Assembly (NCBI GenBank): GCA_019057815.1
Contig: JAHLWR010000001.1
Coordinates: 24,001-88,000, forward strand
Reading direction: 5' to 3'
From: Candidatus Heimdallarchaeota archaeon
GTDB lineage: Archaea > Asgardarchaeota > Heimdallarchaeia > Heimdallarchaeales > Heimdallarchaeaceae
DNA length: 64,000 nucleotides
Position numbers and translations under genes: made by a program. Numbering within the stretch: the first letter of the stretch is position 1; every line of letters begins with the position of its first letter. The notes beneath the pieces are model-generated. The model was not told the origin of the DNA. It did not search any database and worked only from the letters and a program-made list of their open reading frames with translations. This document shows positions 44,144 through 54,369 of this stretch, in pieces.

Positions 44144-46333
44144 ATGAAACTATCAAAAAAAACTGTGATTCTTACATTTTTTTGTATAGAATTAGCAAGT
44201 TTATTGGTAGTAAGTTGTTTTCTAGTTAACAACAATGATTTTTCTGACACTACAGAAGTTAATGCTCAAGAAGGCAATTTGACTGTTGAAGTGTCTCGCT
44301 ATCAAAAATATTTCAAAAACGACACTTTCTTAACAAATGGTTATCTCTATTGGGCAGAACTTGCAGGTGGAGAACTTTCTCTTTATGGAAATACTTCAGA
44401 TATGTTCTCGTACTCTTTCTGGGACGCTATTGGAAACTATTCTGAAGGTGAAAATTTCTACTTGGAGTCTGATAGGATTGTTGTCCATGTTAGAACTACA
44501 GAATTATATTATCAAATTCGTGGAAATTACTATCCAGACTATTTCCAAGACACAAACTTTGTAGTAATTTTTGACACATTCTGGGCTCAATTTAGCTATA
44601 TAAGCCCTGAAGGTGAAAGTGTTTACGCTCCAATAACCTATTACAACAAACAAATACTTCCGGAAGGGGCAGGGATTGTAAGTTATGCTCCTACAGATGG
44701 AGCAACTATCATAAGAGAGGGAAATGCCTTTGGTGTAGTATGGAATTATGTAGAAAGGGCTATGGATCCTTTTCATAAACCACTAACATATGAAATCACC
44801 TACAATTTCGACCCAATTTACCTCCAATTTACAGAACAAATGTATCAAAATCAGCAGCAACAACAAGAAATAGAGCAGAATAATAGTTTATTGAATTTAT
44901 TACAAACATATTTCAGAATAATTGCTTTCTTTGCAATAGCACTTAGCATTATAGCAGCACTTTTGGGTTATTTAAGGGCAAAAATGAAATTCAAGTCGCA
45001 ATTAAATAAAGCTAAAAATATGCCTAAGCGAATGCTGAAGGATATAGAAGGAGAAACAGAACCAGGTAGAAGAATCTCATCATTATTTAATGTTTTCATT
45101 TTGATTCTAATAATTTCCACTGTAATTCCTCAGACTGATAACTCATCAGCTCCTAGTATTGATATAGCTTACAATGAACAATTAGTTGAGTTAATGGGTT
45201 GCTCACTAATAGAAGAAACCTCTAGAAACATAAATTATCAAACAATTATAGATTTAGGGAAAGATGGTATTGCATATGAAACGGTAATTATGTCTATGCC
45301 GTACTCTGTCACGAATTATAGTATATGGGTTGATACAACTAATGTTATATCATTCAAAGCGTATAATAGTTTAGGCACGCCTGTTTCCTTCCAAGAATTT
45401 TCTGACCGATATCTGATTAATAATGTTCAAGGCTATATAGAATACGAAATTATCAAACCTTATGTTTATTATAATAACAGCGATATTCTTGTCTATCTCG
45501 ATTATTTCTGGCTATATTTTGTTGACCCTGATTTAGATCCAGAGCAAAGTAGTGATAATTATTCGAATGCTGACATTACTTTCACAGTAATCATACCAGA
45601 AGGAGCCATATTATACAGTGCCTCCCCTGAAAATTATTTGACCCTATCTGTTACTCCAGAAGGAAGAAAAAAAGTTACTTTTACTCACTATAATAGAGAA
45701 ATAGATCCCTATCATGATCCCTTCTCAACCCAAGTTACGTTCTCATTTTTCAACGTTATAGAAGCAATTGAGAATCAATCAGCAAGATTTGAACATTGGA
45801 GAGTGGAGACAGACTTAACTCAACAACAAGTAACCTCATTAACGCGTAATTTATTTTTCATAAGCTTGTTGGGGATAATAGCTCCTATTCTAGCTTTTCT
45901 CCTAACTTATTTCATCATGCGAACTAGGATGCTCAAGAAAATCCAAGAGGAAGAGCAGAAGTATGAGTTATTAATTTCAGTCGAAGAAAGTCAATTGATT
46001 GCACTTATAAAAGCTCAAGAAATAGATCTTACTAAGGAACCATGGAAAGCGATGTTAGGAGGGTATTGGGAACTTTTATCGTATTTAAGCCGCTTTACAC
46101 CGATTAACTTGATGGCTGCAAAAGAGGATTTACACGAAAAGACAATCAGAAAATACATTCCCTCATTCTTAATTAATGAAACTCTTGAACATCTCTCAGT
46201 TGGTCAAGGGATATCCAATAGTTGGTTAAAGGGAGAACAGTTGATATACAACCGACAGCAATCTCGTGATTACCTTGAAACAGTTAGTAAACTAACAGAA
46301 AAATTGGAAAAATGGAGGAAGGAAAAACCATGA
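44144..46333 (+). CDS. Membrane protein with duplicated ectodomain, MoxR operon
   Basis: The 729-residue protein has an N-terminal signal or anchor, an ectodomain (about 30-230), a helix (IIAFFAIALSIIAALLGYL), a short cytosolic piece, another helix (VFILILIISTVIPQ), a second ectodomain (about 325-560), a third helix (LGIIAPILAFLLTYFIM) and a 160-residue cytosolic tail. The two ectodomains look duplicated: ILPEGAGIVSYAPTDGATI and AMDPFHKPLTYEITYNF correspond to IIPEGAILYSASPEN and EIDPYHDPFSTQVTFSF. Such membrane partners in MoxR operons assemble with the vWA protein. I do not recognise a named family. The tail is helical and charged. Confidence 0.75.
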   Translation: MKLSKKTVILTFFCIELASLLVVSCFLVNNNDFSDTTEVNAQEGNLTVEVSRYQKYFKNDTFLTNGYLYWAELAGGELSLYGNTSDMFSYSFWDAIGNYSEGENFYLESDRIVVHVRTTELYYQIRGNYYPDYFQDTNFVVIFDTFWAQFSYISPEGESVYAPITYYNKQILPEGAGIVSYAPTDGATIIREGNAFGVVWNYVERAMDPFHKPLTYEITYNFDPIYLQFTEQMYQNQQQQQEIEQNNSLLNLLQTYFRIIAFFAIALSIIAALLGYLRAKMKFKSQLNKAKNMPKRMLKDIEGETEPGRRISSLFNVFILILIISTVIPQTDNSSAPSIDIAYNEQLVELMGCSLIEETSRNINYQTIIDLGKDGIAYETVIMSMPYSVTNYSIWVDTTNVISFKAYNSLGTPVSFQEFSDRYLINNVQGYIEYEIIKPYVYYNNSDILVYLDYFWLYFVDPDLDPEQSSDNYSNADITFTVIIPEGAILYSASPENYLTLSVTPEGRKKVTFTHYNREIDPYHDPFSTQVTFSFFNVIEAIENQSARFEHWRVETDLTQQQVTSLTRNLFFISLLGIIAPILAFLLTYFIMRTRMLKKIQEEEQKYELLISVEESQLIALIKAQEIDLTKEPWKAMLGGYWELLSYLSRFTPINLMAAKEDLHEKTIRKYIPSFLINETLEHLSVGQGISNSWLKGEQLIYNRQQSRDYLETVSKLTEKLEKWRKEKP

Positions 46334-47007
46334 AATTTTCAAAATTAATTATATCACTATTTGTATTAACCACTACTCTATCAACGTTATCAATACCTAT
46401 AGGAGTCTTAGGGGAAGAAACGGGTTATACTTCTCCACTTAATTTCTTTCAAATAGGAGGAGACACAAATTTCACAGCTTATGTGGTAGCACCTCTTTCT
46501 TGGGAACTCAATAAACCAGTTAACCTAACACTCTACATTAACGTTACAGTTTTGCCAGAGGGTTCAAACATGACAATAGTTAGTTTATCTTATAGTTACA
46601 ACTTACCTAACAGCCCCTATCCGATTTATCAAACACCCTCAACTCCAAATGAAATGATAACTGAAGCTAATCAACAAGTTGTTGATAGAAAAATTCTTCG
46701 TGCACCCTCTGATGTGGAAGAGTTCAATATAACAATAAAAATCATAGCTAATAGCTCTTCCTCCCCCGAAAATCAAGAATTTGAAATGGAATTTCCTGGT
46801 GATCTTCCATATATAGAAGTTGAAGATACGTCTGCAAATCCTATCATAAACCTACCAGGATTCCCTGAATCTAGAACATTTTGGAGATGGATTTTGATCT
46901 TTTTCGTAGCTATGATAATTATGACTTTACCGGCTTCATATGTTGCTTTCATGAAGATTCAGCAGAATTTGAAAAGTAGGAAGAAGAAAGGAGCGAAGAA
47001 AAAATGA
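46330..47007 (+). CDS. Single-pass surface protein, MoxR operon
   Basis: ATG 46330 overlaps the upstream stop (ATGA); the track start at 46312 lies within the previous gene. The 225-residue product has a signal peptide (LIISLFVLTTTLSTLSIPIGVLG), an extracellular beta-sandwich-like domain (VNLTLYINVTVLPEGSNMTIV) with N-x-S/T sites, and a C-terminal helix (WILIFFVAMIIMTLPASYVAF) with a lysine/arginine-rich tail. Its ATGA overlap with the next gene keeps it tightly coupled. Confidence 0.75.
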   Translation: MKFSKLIISLFVLTTTLSTLSIPIGVLGEETGYTSPLNFFQIGGDTNFTAYVVAPLSWELNKPVNLTLYINVTVLPEGSNMTIVSLSYSYNLPNSPYPIYQTPSTPNEMITEANQQVVDRKILRAPSDVEEFNITIKIIANSSSSPENQEFEMEFPGDLPYIEVEDTSANPIINLPGFPESRTFWRWILIFFVAMIIMTLPASYVAFMKIQQNLKSRKKKGAKKK

Positions 47008-48596
47008 GTGAGAAAGAAACAACTTCACCTTTAGAAAGAGGAACAAGAAAAATGGATGTTCTTATGCGTGCATTTGGTATGAGGACTAGAATCTTTAAGG
47101 GTTCATCTCGTTCTATTGTTAAAGGCACAAGGAAAATTTATCCCTATGAGCTAAATGCAACTGTTATTGAAACAGCAAGAGGTGTAGGTATTCGTATCCA
47201 ACTAGAAAAACTATGGTACACCTTTCTCAAGTTCATACCATTCTTACTACTAATAATTATATCACTTTTATCTTATTTTGTTCCTAGTATAGGAGACAAC
47301 ATTGCTAGTGTAACAGGAGTAAATCCCTTCAAACTAGTTTTAGGTTCAGAACCGGGTTTTATTGGATTATGGATTATACTCCCTATATTAGGTCTGATTT
47401 TTATTGGAGTTGAAATATTAGAAAGAATTATTCGAGCTAGATATATTCAAGACAGAATGCCAAGATTCCTTAGTGGTGCAGAGTGGGAAATAGCAGAACC
47501 TCCAATAGTTTTAGACACAGTATCTACTTCAAGTAATTTATTGTGGTTCATGTATGTAGTAATGATTTTAATTTTCGCGCCTTTATCCTTTTCAGATTGG
47601 GTTTACACAAAATTCCTAGAAGTATACAAGGTTGAATCATCAGCTATTTTCAACACAACAACCTTGATTTCTATTCTAGATATAGCTATTCTATCAGGAA
47701 TGATGTTCGCTATCCTTTACATGAATTATGAGAAATTTAGAGGAAGTTTAGACAGAAAACAGTTTAGATATGATGTAAGGGTGGAAAGCCAAGTAAGACA
47801 AATGATACAAATAGCTACTGGTACCACAATTCTGGCAACTTTTGAATTGGTTCTATTTTATTTCATGTTTTGGAATAATATTACTGTAATCCAAGTAATC
47901 ATTTTTTACGTTCTAACAGTTGCTGCAAGTGTTTTAGGAACGTGGCTTTTCTGGCAAAAAGAAAATTACATCTTCATTGCACTATCTATTTGGTTCTTCT
48001 TGAGTGATGTAGTAATGATTTTCCTCAATGCTAATGACCCTTCATATTCATGGATGATAATTTGTCATCTATTTCTAATTCTATTCATAGTTGGGATATC
48101 ATTAAACAGATATTTTGAAGGTTACCTCGCTAAAAAAGGAATGTATGAACCTAGCTGGATCTTCAACCCATTCCCATTTTTTGCCTTTGTTATACTCTTA
48201 AAGAAGAAGAAGGTAAGAATTACAAAAAGTGTTGATAAAGAACTTGAGGAGATTAGAGATGAGGAAATGGTAACACGAGTTCGAGAGAGAGAACCTTTAA
48301 CCATAGATATAGATAAGATAAAGAAGAAGGGTAAGGGAGCTGATAAAATTATCCAATATTATCAAAAAATTCTTTCACGAATAGTTACTGGGGAGTTTAG
48401 TATTTTATCTATTACCACATTAAATTCTCAAATCTTGGAGTTTTTACGAGAAAAGAAAGAGTTAGTACCTCAAACTAAGGAGCTATTCATTGTAATAGAC
48501 AAATTATTGTGGGAAGACAATTACAAATTACAAAATGGAAGTAAGTATGTAAAAATCGCGGAACAAATGTATGAAATCGTCATTAAGATGAGGTGA
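47004..48596 (+). CDS. Polytopic membrane protein, MoxR operon
   Basis: The 530-residue protein starts with a basic cytosolic segment, then has about eight to ten membrane helices from residue 70 to 395, and a cytosolic C-terminal 130 residues (KKKKVRITKSVDKELEEIRDEE onward) with a helical domain. ATGA overlap with the previous gene and GTGA overlap with the next. No family recognised; it is the likely membrane core of the MoxR-associated complex. Confidence 0.7.
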   Translation: MSEKETTSPLERGTRKMDVLMRAFGMRTRIFKGSSRSIVKGTRKIYPYELNATVIETARGVGIRIQLEKLWYTFLKFIPFLLLIIISLLSYFVPSIGDNIASVTGVNPFKLVLGSEPGFIGLWIILPILGLIFIGVEILERIIRARYIQDRMPRFLSGAEWEIAEPPIVLDTVSTSSNLLWFMYVVMILIFAPLSFSDWVYTKFLEVYKVESSAIFNTTTLISILDIAILSGMMFAILYMNYEKFRGSLDRKQFRYDVRVESQVRQMIQIATGTTILATFELVLFYFMFWNNITVIQVIIFYVLTVAASVLGTWLFWQKENYIFIALSIWFFLSDVVMIFLNANDPSYSWMIICHLFLILFIVGISLNRYFEGYLAKKGMYEPSWIFNPFPFFAFVILLKKKKVRITKSVDKELEEIRDEEMVTRVREREPLTIDIDKIKKKGKGADKIIQYYQKILSRIVTGEFSILSITTLNSQILEFLREKKELVPQTKELFIVIDKLLWEDNYKLQNGSKYVKIAEQMYEIVIKMR

Positions 48597-48601
48597 ATAG
48601 T

Positions 48602-49543
48602 ATGTCACTCTCCCGAGAAGAAAGGACAATTAAAGCGCAAGATGATAAGCCCAGAATTCCATTAAGGAAATTGAAGAGACTTGAGATTCTTGCGAAACAA
48701 AGAACGACTAGTTTCCTACAAGGTCATAGAAGATCAGTATTCCGCGGTCCTGGTACTGAATACTCAGATTTACGAGAATATATAGCGGGAGACGATTTAC
48801 GTTATGTTGATTGGAATGCCTCTTCTCGCGTTCCTTTAAAGCTAATTGTAAGAAATTACGAGCAGGAGAGAAATACTAACGTTGTTTTGATGATGGATAC
48901 AAGCCATTCAATGTTACTCGGAGATCCCATCCCAAGAATAAAACTTTCCGTAGAAGCCACTGCTACATTAGCTTACACCATTCTGGATAATAGAGACAAT
49001 TTCGGTTGGGTGTCATTCTCAAACAAGATTCACAAATTTATACATCCTAAAAGCGGTAAAAAACATCTTTACCATGTTTTTAATGAAATGTTTAAAATAG
49101 CACCATTCGGTCGAACAATAATTGGAGAAACCATCCGTGAAGTTTCTTTAGCACTTAAAAGAAGATCAATTATAGTAGTTTTAACAGATTTGCATGGTGA
49201 TCTTTCAGGAGCTATTGATGGTTTTAGGGTTGCAAAGGTAAAAAAACACGAAGTTAAGATTATTCATGTTCATGATCCTGAAGAGTTTCTCTTCCCAAAA
49301 CAACCTCGACAAGTTAAGTTTCAAGATCCTGAAACAGGAGAAATGCATGCTATCAATCTTAGTAATCTTCTAGAACGTGGAAAATACATGTTTGAAGTTG
49401 GAAAACAGATTCGGGAAATCAATGACTTTAAACGAAAAATTAGGGGATTAAATATTGATGTTATTGATGCACCTACAACTGTTCTTTCTGAAAAACTTCT
49501 CCTGGCATATTTTGGATCAAAAAGAAGGGGGTTGAGAACATGA
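48602..49543 (+). CDS. DUF58/von Willebrand A-type protein
   Basis: The 313-residue protein has the DUF58 hallmark SVFRGPGTEYSDLREYIAGDDLRYVDWNASSR, followed by a vWA-like fold with NVVLMMDTSHSML (MIDAS D-x-S-x-S) and IIVVLTDLHGD. DUF58 proteins are the usual partners of MoxR ATPases. ATG 48602 (MSLSREERT) is my preferred start; GTG 48593, overlapping the upstream stop as GTGA, is the track start and equally coupled. No membrane helices, so cytosolic, unlike its neighbours. Confidence 0.9.
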   Translation: MSLSREERTIKAQDDKPRIPLRKLKRLEILAKQRTTSFLQGHRRSVFRGPGTEYSDLREYIAGDDLRYVDWNASSRVPLKLIVRNYEQERNTNVVLMMDTSHSMLLGDPIPRIKLSVEATATLAYTILDNRDNFGWVSFSNKIHKFIHPKSGKKHLYHVFNEMFKIAPFGRTIIGETIREVSLALKRRSIIVVLTDLHGDLSGAIDGFRVAKVKKHEVKIIHVHDPEEFLFPKQPRQVKFQDPETGEMHAINLSNLLERGKYMFEVGKQIREINDFKRKIRGLNIDVIDAPTTVLSEKLLLAYFGSKRRGLRT

Positions 49544-51417
49544 AAAAAACGCATTTTCACTTAATTATAGTATTAATTTTAATTATATTTAGTACTGAAG
49601 GTTTAGCCTTCATAGAAAATGAAACAATTGTTATAGCAGGAAGTAGTAGTTCAGGAGATCTCCCTCCTCCAGATGGGGGATCAGGGGGAGATACCAGTGG
49701 TGGAGGTGCGGCAGGAGGATTATATATGAATTACAGAATTCCACTTGTTTTTAAAACTGGATCTTATGCCCCTACTTTCATATCAATTACATCGTTTCAA
49801 GATGGGCTCCCAATCATATTTGGGTATGAATCTGCATTATTTCCGGAGAATTCAGTTGTTTTAAATGTAACAGAACCTCTTATTATTAACGCGACAGCAG
49901 AACCAGAACTAACAAATGGATCTCTAATACAATCTTATGGACCACTTCAAATAACGGTTTACCATGTTGCGGAATCAGACGAGAAAGATGATAGCTTCTC
50001 ATATTCTCCTTTAGTAATGTCGATGTGGGGAAGAAGATATCAATCACCATTTGACAATGCAAAAGTAATGTTAGTTGCAGGTTTTAATAATACAAATATT
50101 GAGATTAGATATTCTAATGGAACTATATCGTATGAAACAATCCCTTTTGTTGGGGAAGTAATCGAACTAGATGTAACAAATGGGACAATTATTGAAGCTA
50201 ATGGACCAGTAGGAGCAACATTTTATTTTCTCACTCAAGATAGGGGTTCATACGCTTTTACCTCTATTCCTCAATTTCTGTGGGGAAAAGAGTATATGCT
50301 TTCACCTCAACCATTTATAGGTAATCTTTCTTTAGATGATAATTCAACTGAAATAGTATTTACAACCATGGGAGAGGGGAACCTCTCCACGTTAACCATA
50401 TCAAATCTTGGTAGTTTTGATCGCCTTGATGTACCATATAATAGCACAGCTAGCTTAAAAACTAACATTTTAAGAGAAAATGAGCACTATTATGATATTC
50501 TAGGTTTTTCTCTTGAAACAGGTTTAGAAGCCAACTTTTCAATCACCATATTGTATAATTATACAGTTAACAGCGTGATTCATGTATCGGCAATGCAATA
50601 TGTTGCATTAGAAAAAATGAAATGGGCAGAAATTTTCTATGCTACACAGAATTTCCAAAATGATTATTTAAGCTCAGTAGCCTTAGAAGACAGCGATCCG
50701 GTAATAGCATTCTGGGTAAACACAACACATATTGGAATAAGTAATCAATTTTCTGTTAATAAGGGGGACTACTTCAACTTAACATACTTTGGATTATATG
50801 GTTTCGCAGGAAATGGAACATTTTTTGCTTCACAGACAACTCCACCTCCTGAAACTAATTATTGGAATAGTTCAGCAAATATACTCTATCCAATGAATCT
50901 AATGTCTTTGAAAAACACTTCAACATTTTTTCCTTCTTGGTATAGATTCCCTAATGTAAATATAAAAGAAGTCCTTATCTTTCCTGAGGAACCTACAGAA
51001 CTTAGAAAACTAAAGCTAGATATTGTAGTTCAAAATAACGGATCTATTCCTTGTGCACCGTTTCATGTAACAGTATTTGTAAATGAATCATTGAAAATTC
51101 ACACTCTGTTGGAAGGTTTGGATATTAACCAATCGGTGTCAGTCGACTATGAGGAATTTCAATGGTTTGGGAGAAAAGTGCTAAATGTGTCAATTTATGT
51201 CGATTCTTTGAGCCAAATTTTTGAATTAGAAGAATTCGATAACGGTTTTGAGTTAATGATTGAAATAACGCGTAATTGGAATATAATTTATATCGGTGTT
51301 ACTATAGGTGTAATAGTATTTAGCTACTTAGTCTATAGGATAGTAAGAGCACTTTTGAAGAGGAGTAAGAAGCGAAAAAGAAGATTTGATATTATTGTCA
51401 GCGATGTAGAAATTTAA
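49540..51417 (+). CDS. Surface protein with IgGFc-binding-like and CARDB-like domains, MoxR operon
   Basis: The 625-residue product starts in an ATGA overlap. It has a signal peptide, a Gly/Ser/Asp-rich linker (GDLPPPDGGSGGDTSGGGAAG), a long beta-rich ectodomain (about 65-440) whose repeated phrases (ITVYHVAESDEK, GATFYFLTQDRGSYAFTSIP, WGKEYMLSPQPF) resemble IgGFc-binding-type N-terminal domains, and a CARDB-like domain (about 465-570, LKLDIVVQNNGSIPCAPFHVTVFVN). It ends in a membrane helix (IIYIGVTIGVIVFSYLVY) and basic tail. It probably binds something outside the cell or joins the S-layer. Domain names are by pattern. Confidence 0.7.
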   Translation: MKKTHFHLIIVLILIIFSTEGLAFIENETIVIAGSSSSGDLPPPDGGSGGDTSGGGAAGGLYMNYRIPLVFKTGSYAPTFISITSFQDGLPIIFGYESALFPENSVVLNVTEPLIINATAEPELTNGSLIQSYGPLQITVYHVAESDEKDDSFSYSPLVMSMWGRRYQSPFDNAKVMLVAGFNNTNIEIRYSNGTISYETIPFVGEVIELDVTNGTIIEANGPVGATFYFLTQDRGSYAFTSIPQFLWGKEYMLSPQPFIGNLSLDDNSTEIVFTTMGEGNLSTLTISNLGSFDRLDVPYNSTASLKTNILRENEHYYDILGFSLETGLEANFSITILYNYTVNSVIHVSAMQYVALEKMKWAEIFYATQNFQNDYLSSVALEDSDPVIAFWVNTTHIGISNQFSVNKGDYFNLTYFGLYGFAGNGTFFASQTTPPPETNYWNSSANILYPMNLMSLKNTSTFFPSWYRFPNVNIKEVLIFPEEPTELRKLKLDIVVQNNGSIPCAPFHVTVFVNESLKIHTLLEGLDINQSVSVDYEEFQWFGRKVLNVSIYVDSLSQIFELEEFDNGFELMIEITRNWNIIYIGVTIGVIVFSYLVYRIVRALLKRSKKRKRRFDIIVSDVEI

Positions 51418-51434
51418 AATGTGAGGGGTAGTGA

Positions 51435-53615
51435 ATGAAAGACGCTATCGATACTAGTAGAAAAGGTAAAAAACAGAATAAAAAACAGAAGGAAGAAGAG
51501 ACCTTCGCACCTTTAAGTGTTATCCTAGCTAGAGACCTAATCTTCATGGATTGGACAATCAATTTTGGTTCACAGATATTAGGTATCATTGTTGGAGCTC
51601 TAATAGGATTTATGTTTGGTACTAATTTATTCGACTTATTCTCACAAACTAAAGAAGTTCCTGCTTCAGCTTATCTTGTATATTACTTTGGAATTGCCTT
51701 AAGTGTTGTAGGTCTCACTCTTTATTATATTCAAAAGATGGGAGTAAGATTGAATTCTCCAAAAAAGATTTCATCAAATTGGTTGAATATAATAAAAATC
51801 TCGTTTTTTGGGTTAGCTTTTGTTTTTGGTGTATCATATTTGTACAAAGATTACATTGTCCCTGCTGCATACAAAATTTCAGGAATAGACATACCTATAA
51901 ATGGAGATTCTGGTGACAATGGAAGTACAGGAATTGACATTCAAACTACTAACCAGTACATACTTCTACTCTTCGCTGTTATATTAACAACTGCGGTGAC
52001 AGCACTCCTCTATGCAGGATTAATGTATTCTATGAATCGTAAAATTGATACATTAATTGGTATTGCAATCATAGCTCCAGCAATTTTGTTAACATTCACC
52101 ATGCTGAATAATTCGATACGAGAAAATCTTCTAGAAGGGAGATTTCTAATATTTTTGACGGATTTTGCATATTTTCTTGTTATTTCTATTGTTACGATCC
52201 TAGTCTATCATATGAGTAGACGCATAGAGCTCACTCTTATCGTATTGTTCTTAGGGTACACTTTTGGTTATGGAGGATCTACTAATATAGTAGATCAGAT
52301 CATTGCTCTTAAATGGGGATTTCCTAACTTCTCTGACAACGTTACCACAACTGCTGATACTCTCACTCGTTCATTGCAAATTTTACAATATACAGGTCTA
52401 TTTGGAATGGTGGCTTTTCCTGTCATATTCTATAAGGACACAATACGATTCGGAAAAAATGTTTGGAAAACTATAAAGATACAAGGTTTACACATTCTAG
52501 CTTTTTTAGTAGTTGTTTTGACCATTGACGTATTGATGACTTGGTTAATGACAAGTATAGGCAATATTTTTATTACTCTAATAATTTTCATAGGGCTCAT
52601 TTGGATAGTTAATTCTATAATATCTAAAAGATATGGTAAGAAAAGCTATACTGGTATGCTTGCTACAATGACCAAAGCAACAATTCAGATGAGTGGGGCA
52701 ATGATTCCACCACTTGAAGCACAGTTTAAACTTCTAGAAGGAAAAGCTAGAAGAAGAACCATTACACTTCTGATCACTGGAACTGTCATTCCTGTTACAA
52801 TATATTTTGTAGTTATGTATATTACTACAGCAATTACTTCGCTTACACCTGTAAGTACAGCAATTTTCATGTACACAGTTGTTCCACTTTCGATAGCTGC
52901 TATTGCTTTTGCCATAACGTTCTTCTTTGTTAAAGATCCTCTTATTAAGGGAAAATTTTCCTATCCTATTAAAGCGGTATCAGTTATTGGAGGGATAGTT
53001 TATTTTATATTTGCATGCGACCAATTGATTTTCAACAACGTTGGATATTATCCCCTCTTTGTTCTATTTTACCCACTATTAGTTTATATCCCAATAAGAT
53101 CCAAGAAAAAAGTGGGAAGTTTACTTCTATCCATACCGGGAGAAAACAGAAAAAAAGCACTTCGAGAATTGCTAATAAGAAAAGATATGGAGATTATAAA
53201 ACTGGAAGATCATTTTTACAGCGCCCCTCCAATTATTAAAGTTTGGCTAGCCCTCATTCTGTCAAAACGGGGAGATAGAGAAAAAACAATTGAAAACCTA
53301 TCTGTAATGCTTAAAAGTGGTTTTCCACTAGAGAGAGCTACTTCAGCATTATGTTTACTTTATCTCAAACATCAACAAAGTGAAGAAAAATTAGTTAAAT
53401 TACTGGAAAATGACGTGGATCCAAGTGTAAGAAAAGCAATTGCATATGGTCTTAGATATCCAGATAATTTATCAGAAGAAATGTTTAAACGAATAATCGA
53501 TTCACAACATTATGAGGATGATGCAAGAGTGCAAGAAGTCCTAAAAAAAACCATTGTTTTATTGGATGAACATTTTGATAAGGCAGAAGAAGAAATATAT
53601 CTGGAAGAGATATAG
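51435..53615 (+). CDS. Polytopic membrane protein with C-terminal HEAT repeats, MoxR operon
   Basis: The 726-residue protein has a basic N-terminus, about 14 membrane helices (residues 45-560) and a cytosolic C-terminal 150 residues of helical repeats (IKVWLALILSKRGDREKTIENLSVML, RATSALCLLYLKHQQSEEKLVKLL, PSVRKAIAYGLRYPDNLSEEMF). It closes the MoxR operon, 17 nt after the surface protein. The HEAT part could dock the MoxR or DUF58 protein at the membrane. No transporter family recognised. Confidence 0.7.
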   Translation: MKDAIDTSRKGKKQNKKQKEEETFAPLSVILARDLIFMDWTINFGSQILGIIVGALIGFMFGTNLFDLFSQTKEVPASAYLVYYFGIALSVVGLTLYYIQKMGVRLNSPKKISSNWLNIIKISFFGLAFVFGVSYLYKDYIVPAAYKISGIDIPINGDSGDNGSTGIDIQTTNQYILLLFAVILTTAVTALLYAGLMYSMNRKIDTLIGIAIIAPAILLTFTMLNNSIRENLLEGRFLIFLTDFAYFLVISIVTILVYHMSRRIELTLIVLFLGYTFGYGGSTNIVDQIIALKWGFPNFSDNVTTTADTLTRSLQILQYTGLFGMVAFPVIFYKDTIRFGKNVWKTIKIQGLHILAFLVVVLTIDVLMTWLMTSIGNIFITLIIFIGLIWIVNSIISKRYGKKSYTGMLATMTKATIQMSGAMIPPLEAQFKLLEGKARRRTITLLITGTVIPVTIYFVVMYITTAITSLTPVSTAIFMYTVVPLSIAAIAFAITFFFVKDPLIKGKFSYPIKAVSVIGGIVYFIFACDQLIFNNVGYYPLFVLFYPLLVYIPIRSKKKVGSLLLSIPGENRKKALRELLIRKDMEIIKLEDHFYSAPPIIKVWLALILSKRGDREKTIENLSVMLKSGFPLERATSALCLLYLKHQQSEEKLVKLLENDVDPSVRKAIAYGLRYPDNLSEEMFKRIIDSQHYEDDARVQEVLKKTIVLLDEHFDKAEEEIYLEEI

Positions 53616-53673
53616 TTAAAGGCTTTATCATAGGGCAAAAAGATCTTAGTTAAAAGTAAATAGATAATAGGAG

Positions 53674-54360
53674 TTATTTAAGGATGATTCTAGCATCTAC
53701 AGGGAAGATACCTTGTTCATTGGCTATAATCGGGTTTATGTCCATTTCCGCAATGTAATCTCTATATTCCCATGCCAGTTTAGAAAGTATCACCATTTGT
53801 TCTGCTAATTTTTCTCTGTCAACTTTTACCATACCTCTAAAACCATTTAATAAATTCTGTGTTTTTATTTCTTCTATTGCACTAAGTGCTTGTTCTTTTG
53901 TACATGGACACATTCGAAAAACCACATCACGCAAAACCTCTACAAAAACTCCACCTGGTCCTATCAAAATCACAGGTCCAAATGTTTCATCTATCTGGCT
54001 TCCTATTATCAGTTCTATCCCCTTTTTGACCATCTTTTCAACTAGTATTCCTTCAATTTCTTTATTAGCAAATCGTTGCATATAATCTCTATACACACCT
54101 CTTACCTTTTCTTCTGTATCAAGTCCAATTACAACTGCACCTTCCTCTGTTTTATGTAAAATATGAGGACTCATAAGTTTCATTGCCACGTTTCCTTCGA
54201 AATCATGAAAGGCTTTAACAGCTTCTTCCTCACTTTTTACTAAACACGAGGGAGGTAAAACTAAACCTAATATCTTCAGAATATCCTTTGCTTCATGCTC
54301 TAATAATGCGTTTCTACCAGATTTTTTGACGTTCTCAAATATGTTTATCACTTCACTCAT
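53674..54360 (-). CDS. Acyl-CoA synthetase (ADP-forming), beta subunit
   Basis: The 228-residue ATP-grasp protein has LLEHEAKDILKILGLVLPPSCLV, then VAMKLMSPHILHKTEEGAVVIGL, IEGILVEKMVKKGIELIIGSQIDETFGPVILIGPGGVFVE and DINPIIANEQGIFPVDARIIL, as in the separate beta subunit of archaeal ACD. With alpha it converts acyl-CoA, ADP and phosphate to acid, CoA and ATP by a phosphohistidine relay. I chose ATG 54360 because AGGTGA (54366-54371), overlapping the alpha stop, is a good ribosome site; the track's GTG 54369 lies within that site. Coupled to alpha. Confidence 0.9.
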   Translation of the reverse strand: MSEVINIFENVKKSGRNALLEHEAKDILKILGLVLPPSCLVKSEEEAVKAFHDFEGNVAMKLMSPHILHKTEEGAVVIGLDTEEKVRGVYRDYMQRFANKEIEGILVEKMVKKGIELIIGSQIDETFGPVILIGPGGVFVEVLRDVVFRMCPCTKEQALSAIEEIKTQNLLNGFRGMVKVDREKLAEQMVILSKLAWEYRDYIAEMDINPIIANEQGIFPVDARIILK

Positions 54361-54369
54361 AATCTTCAC

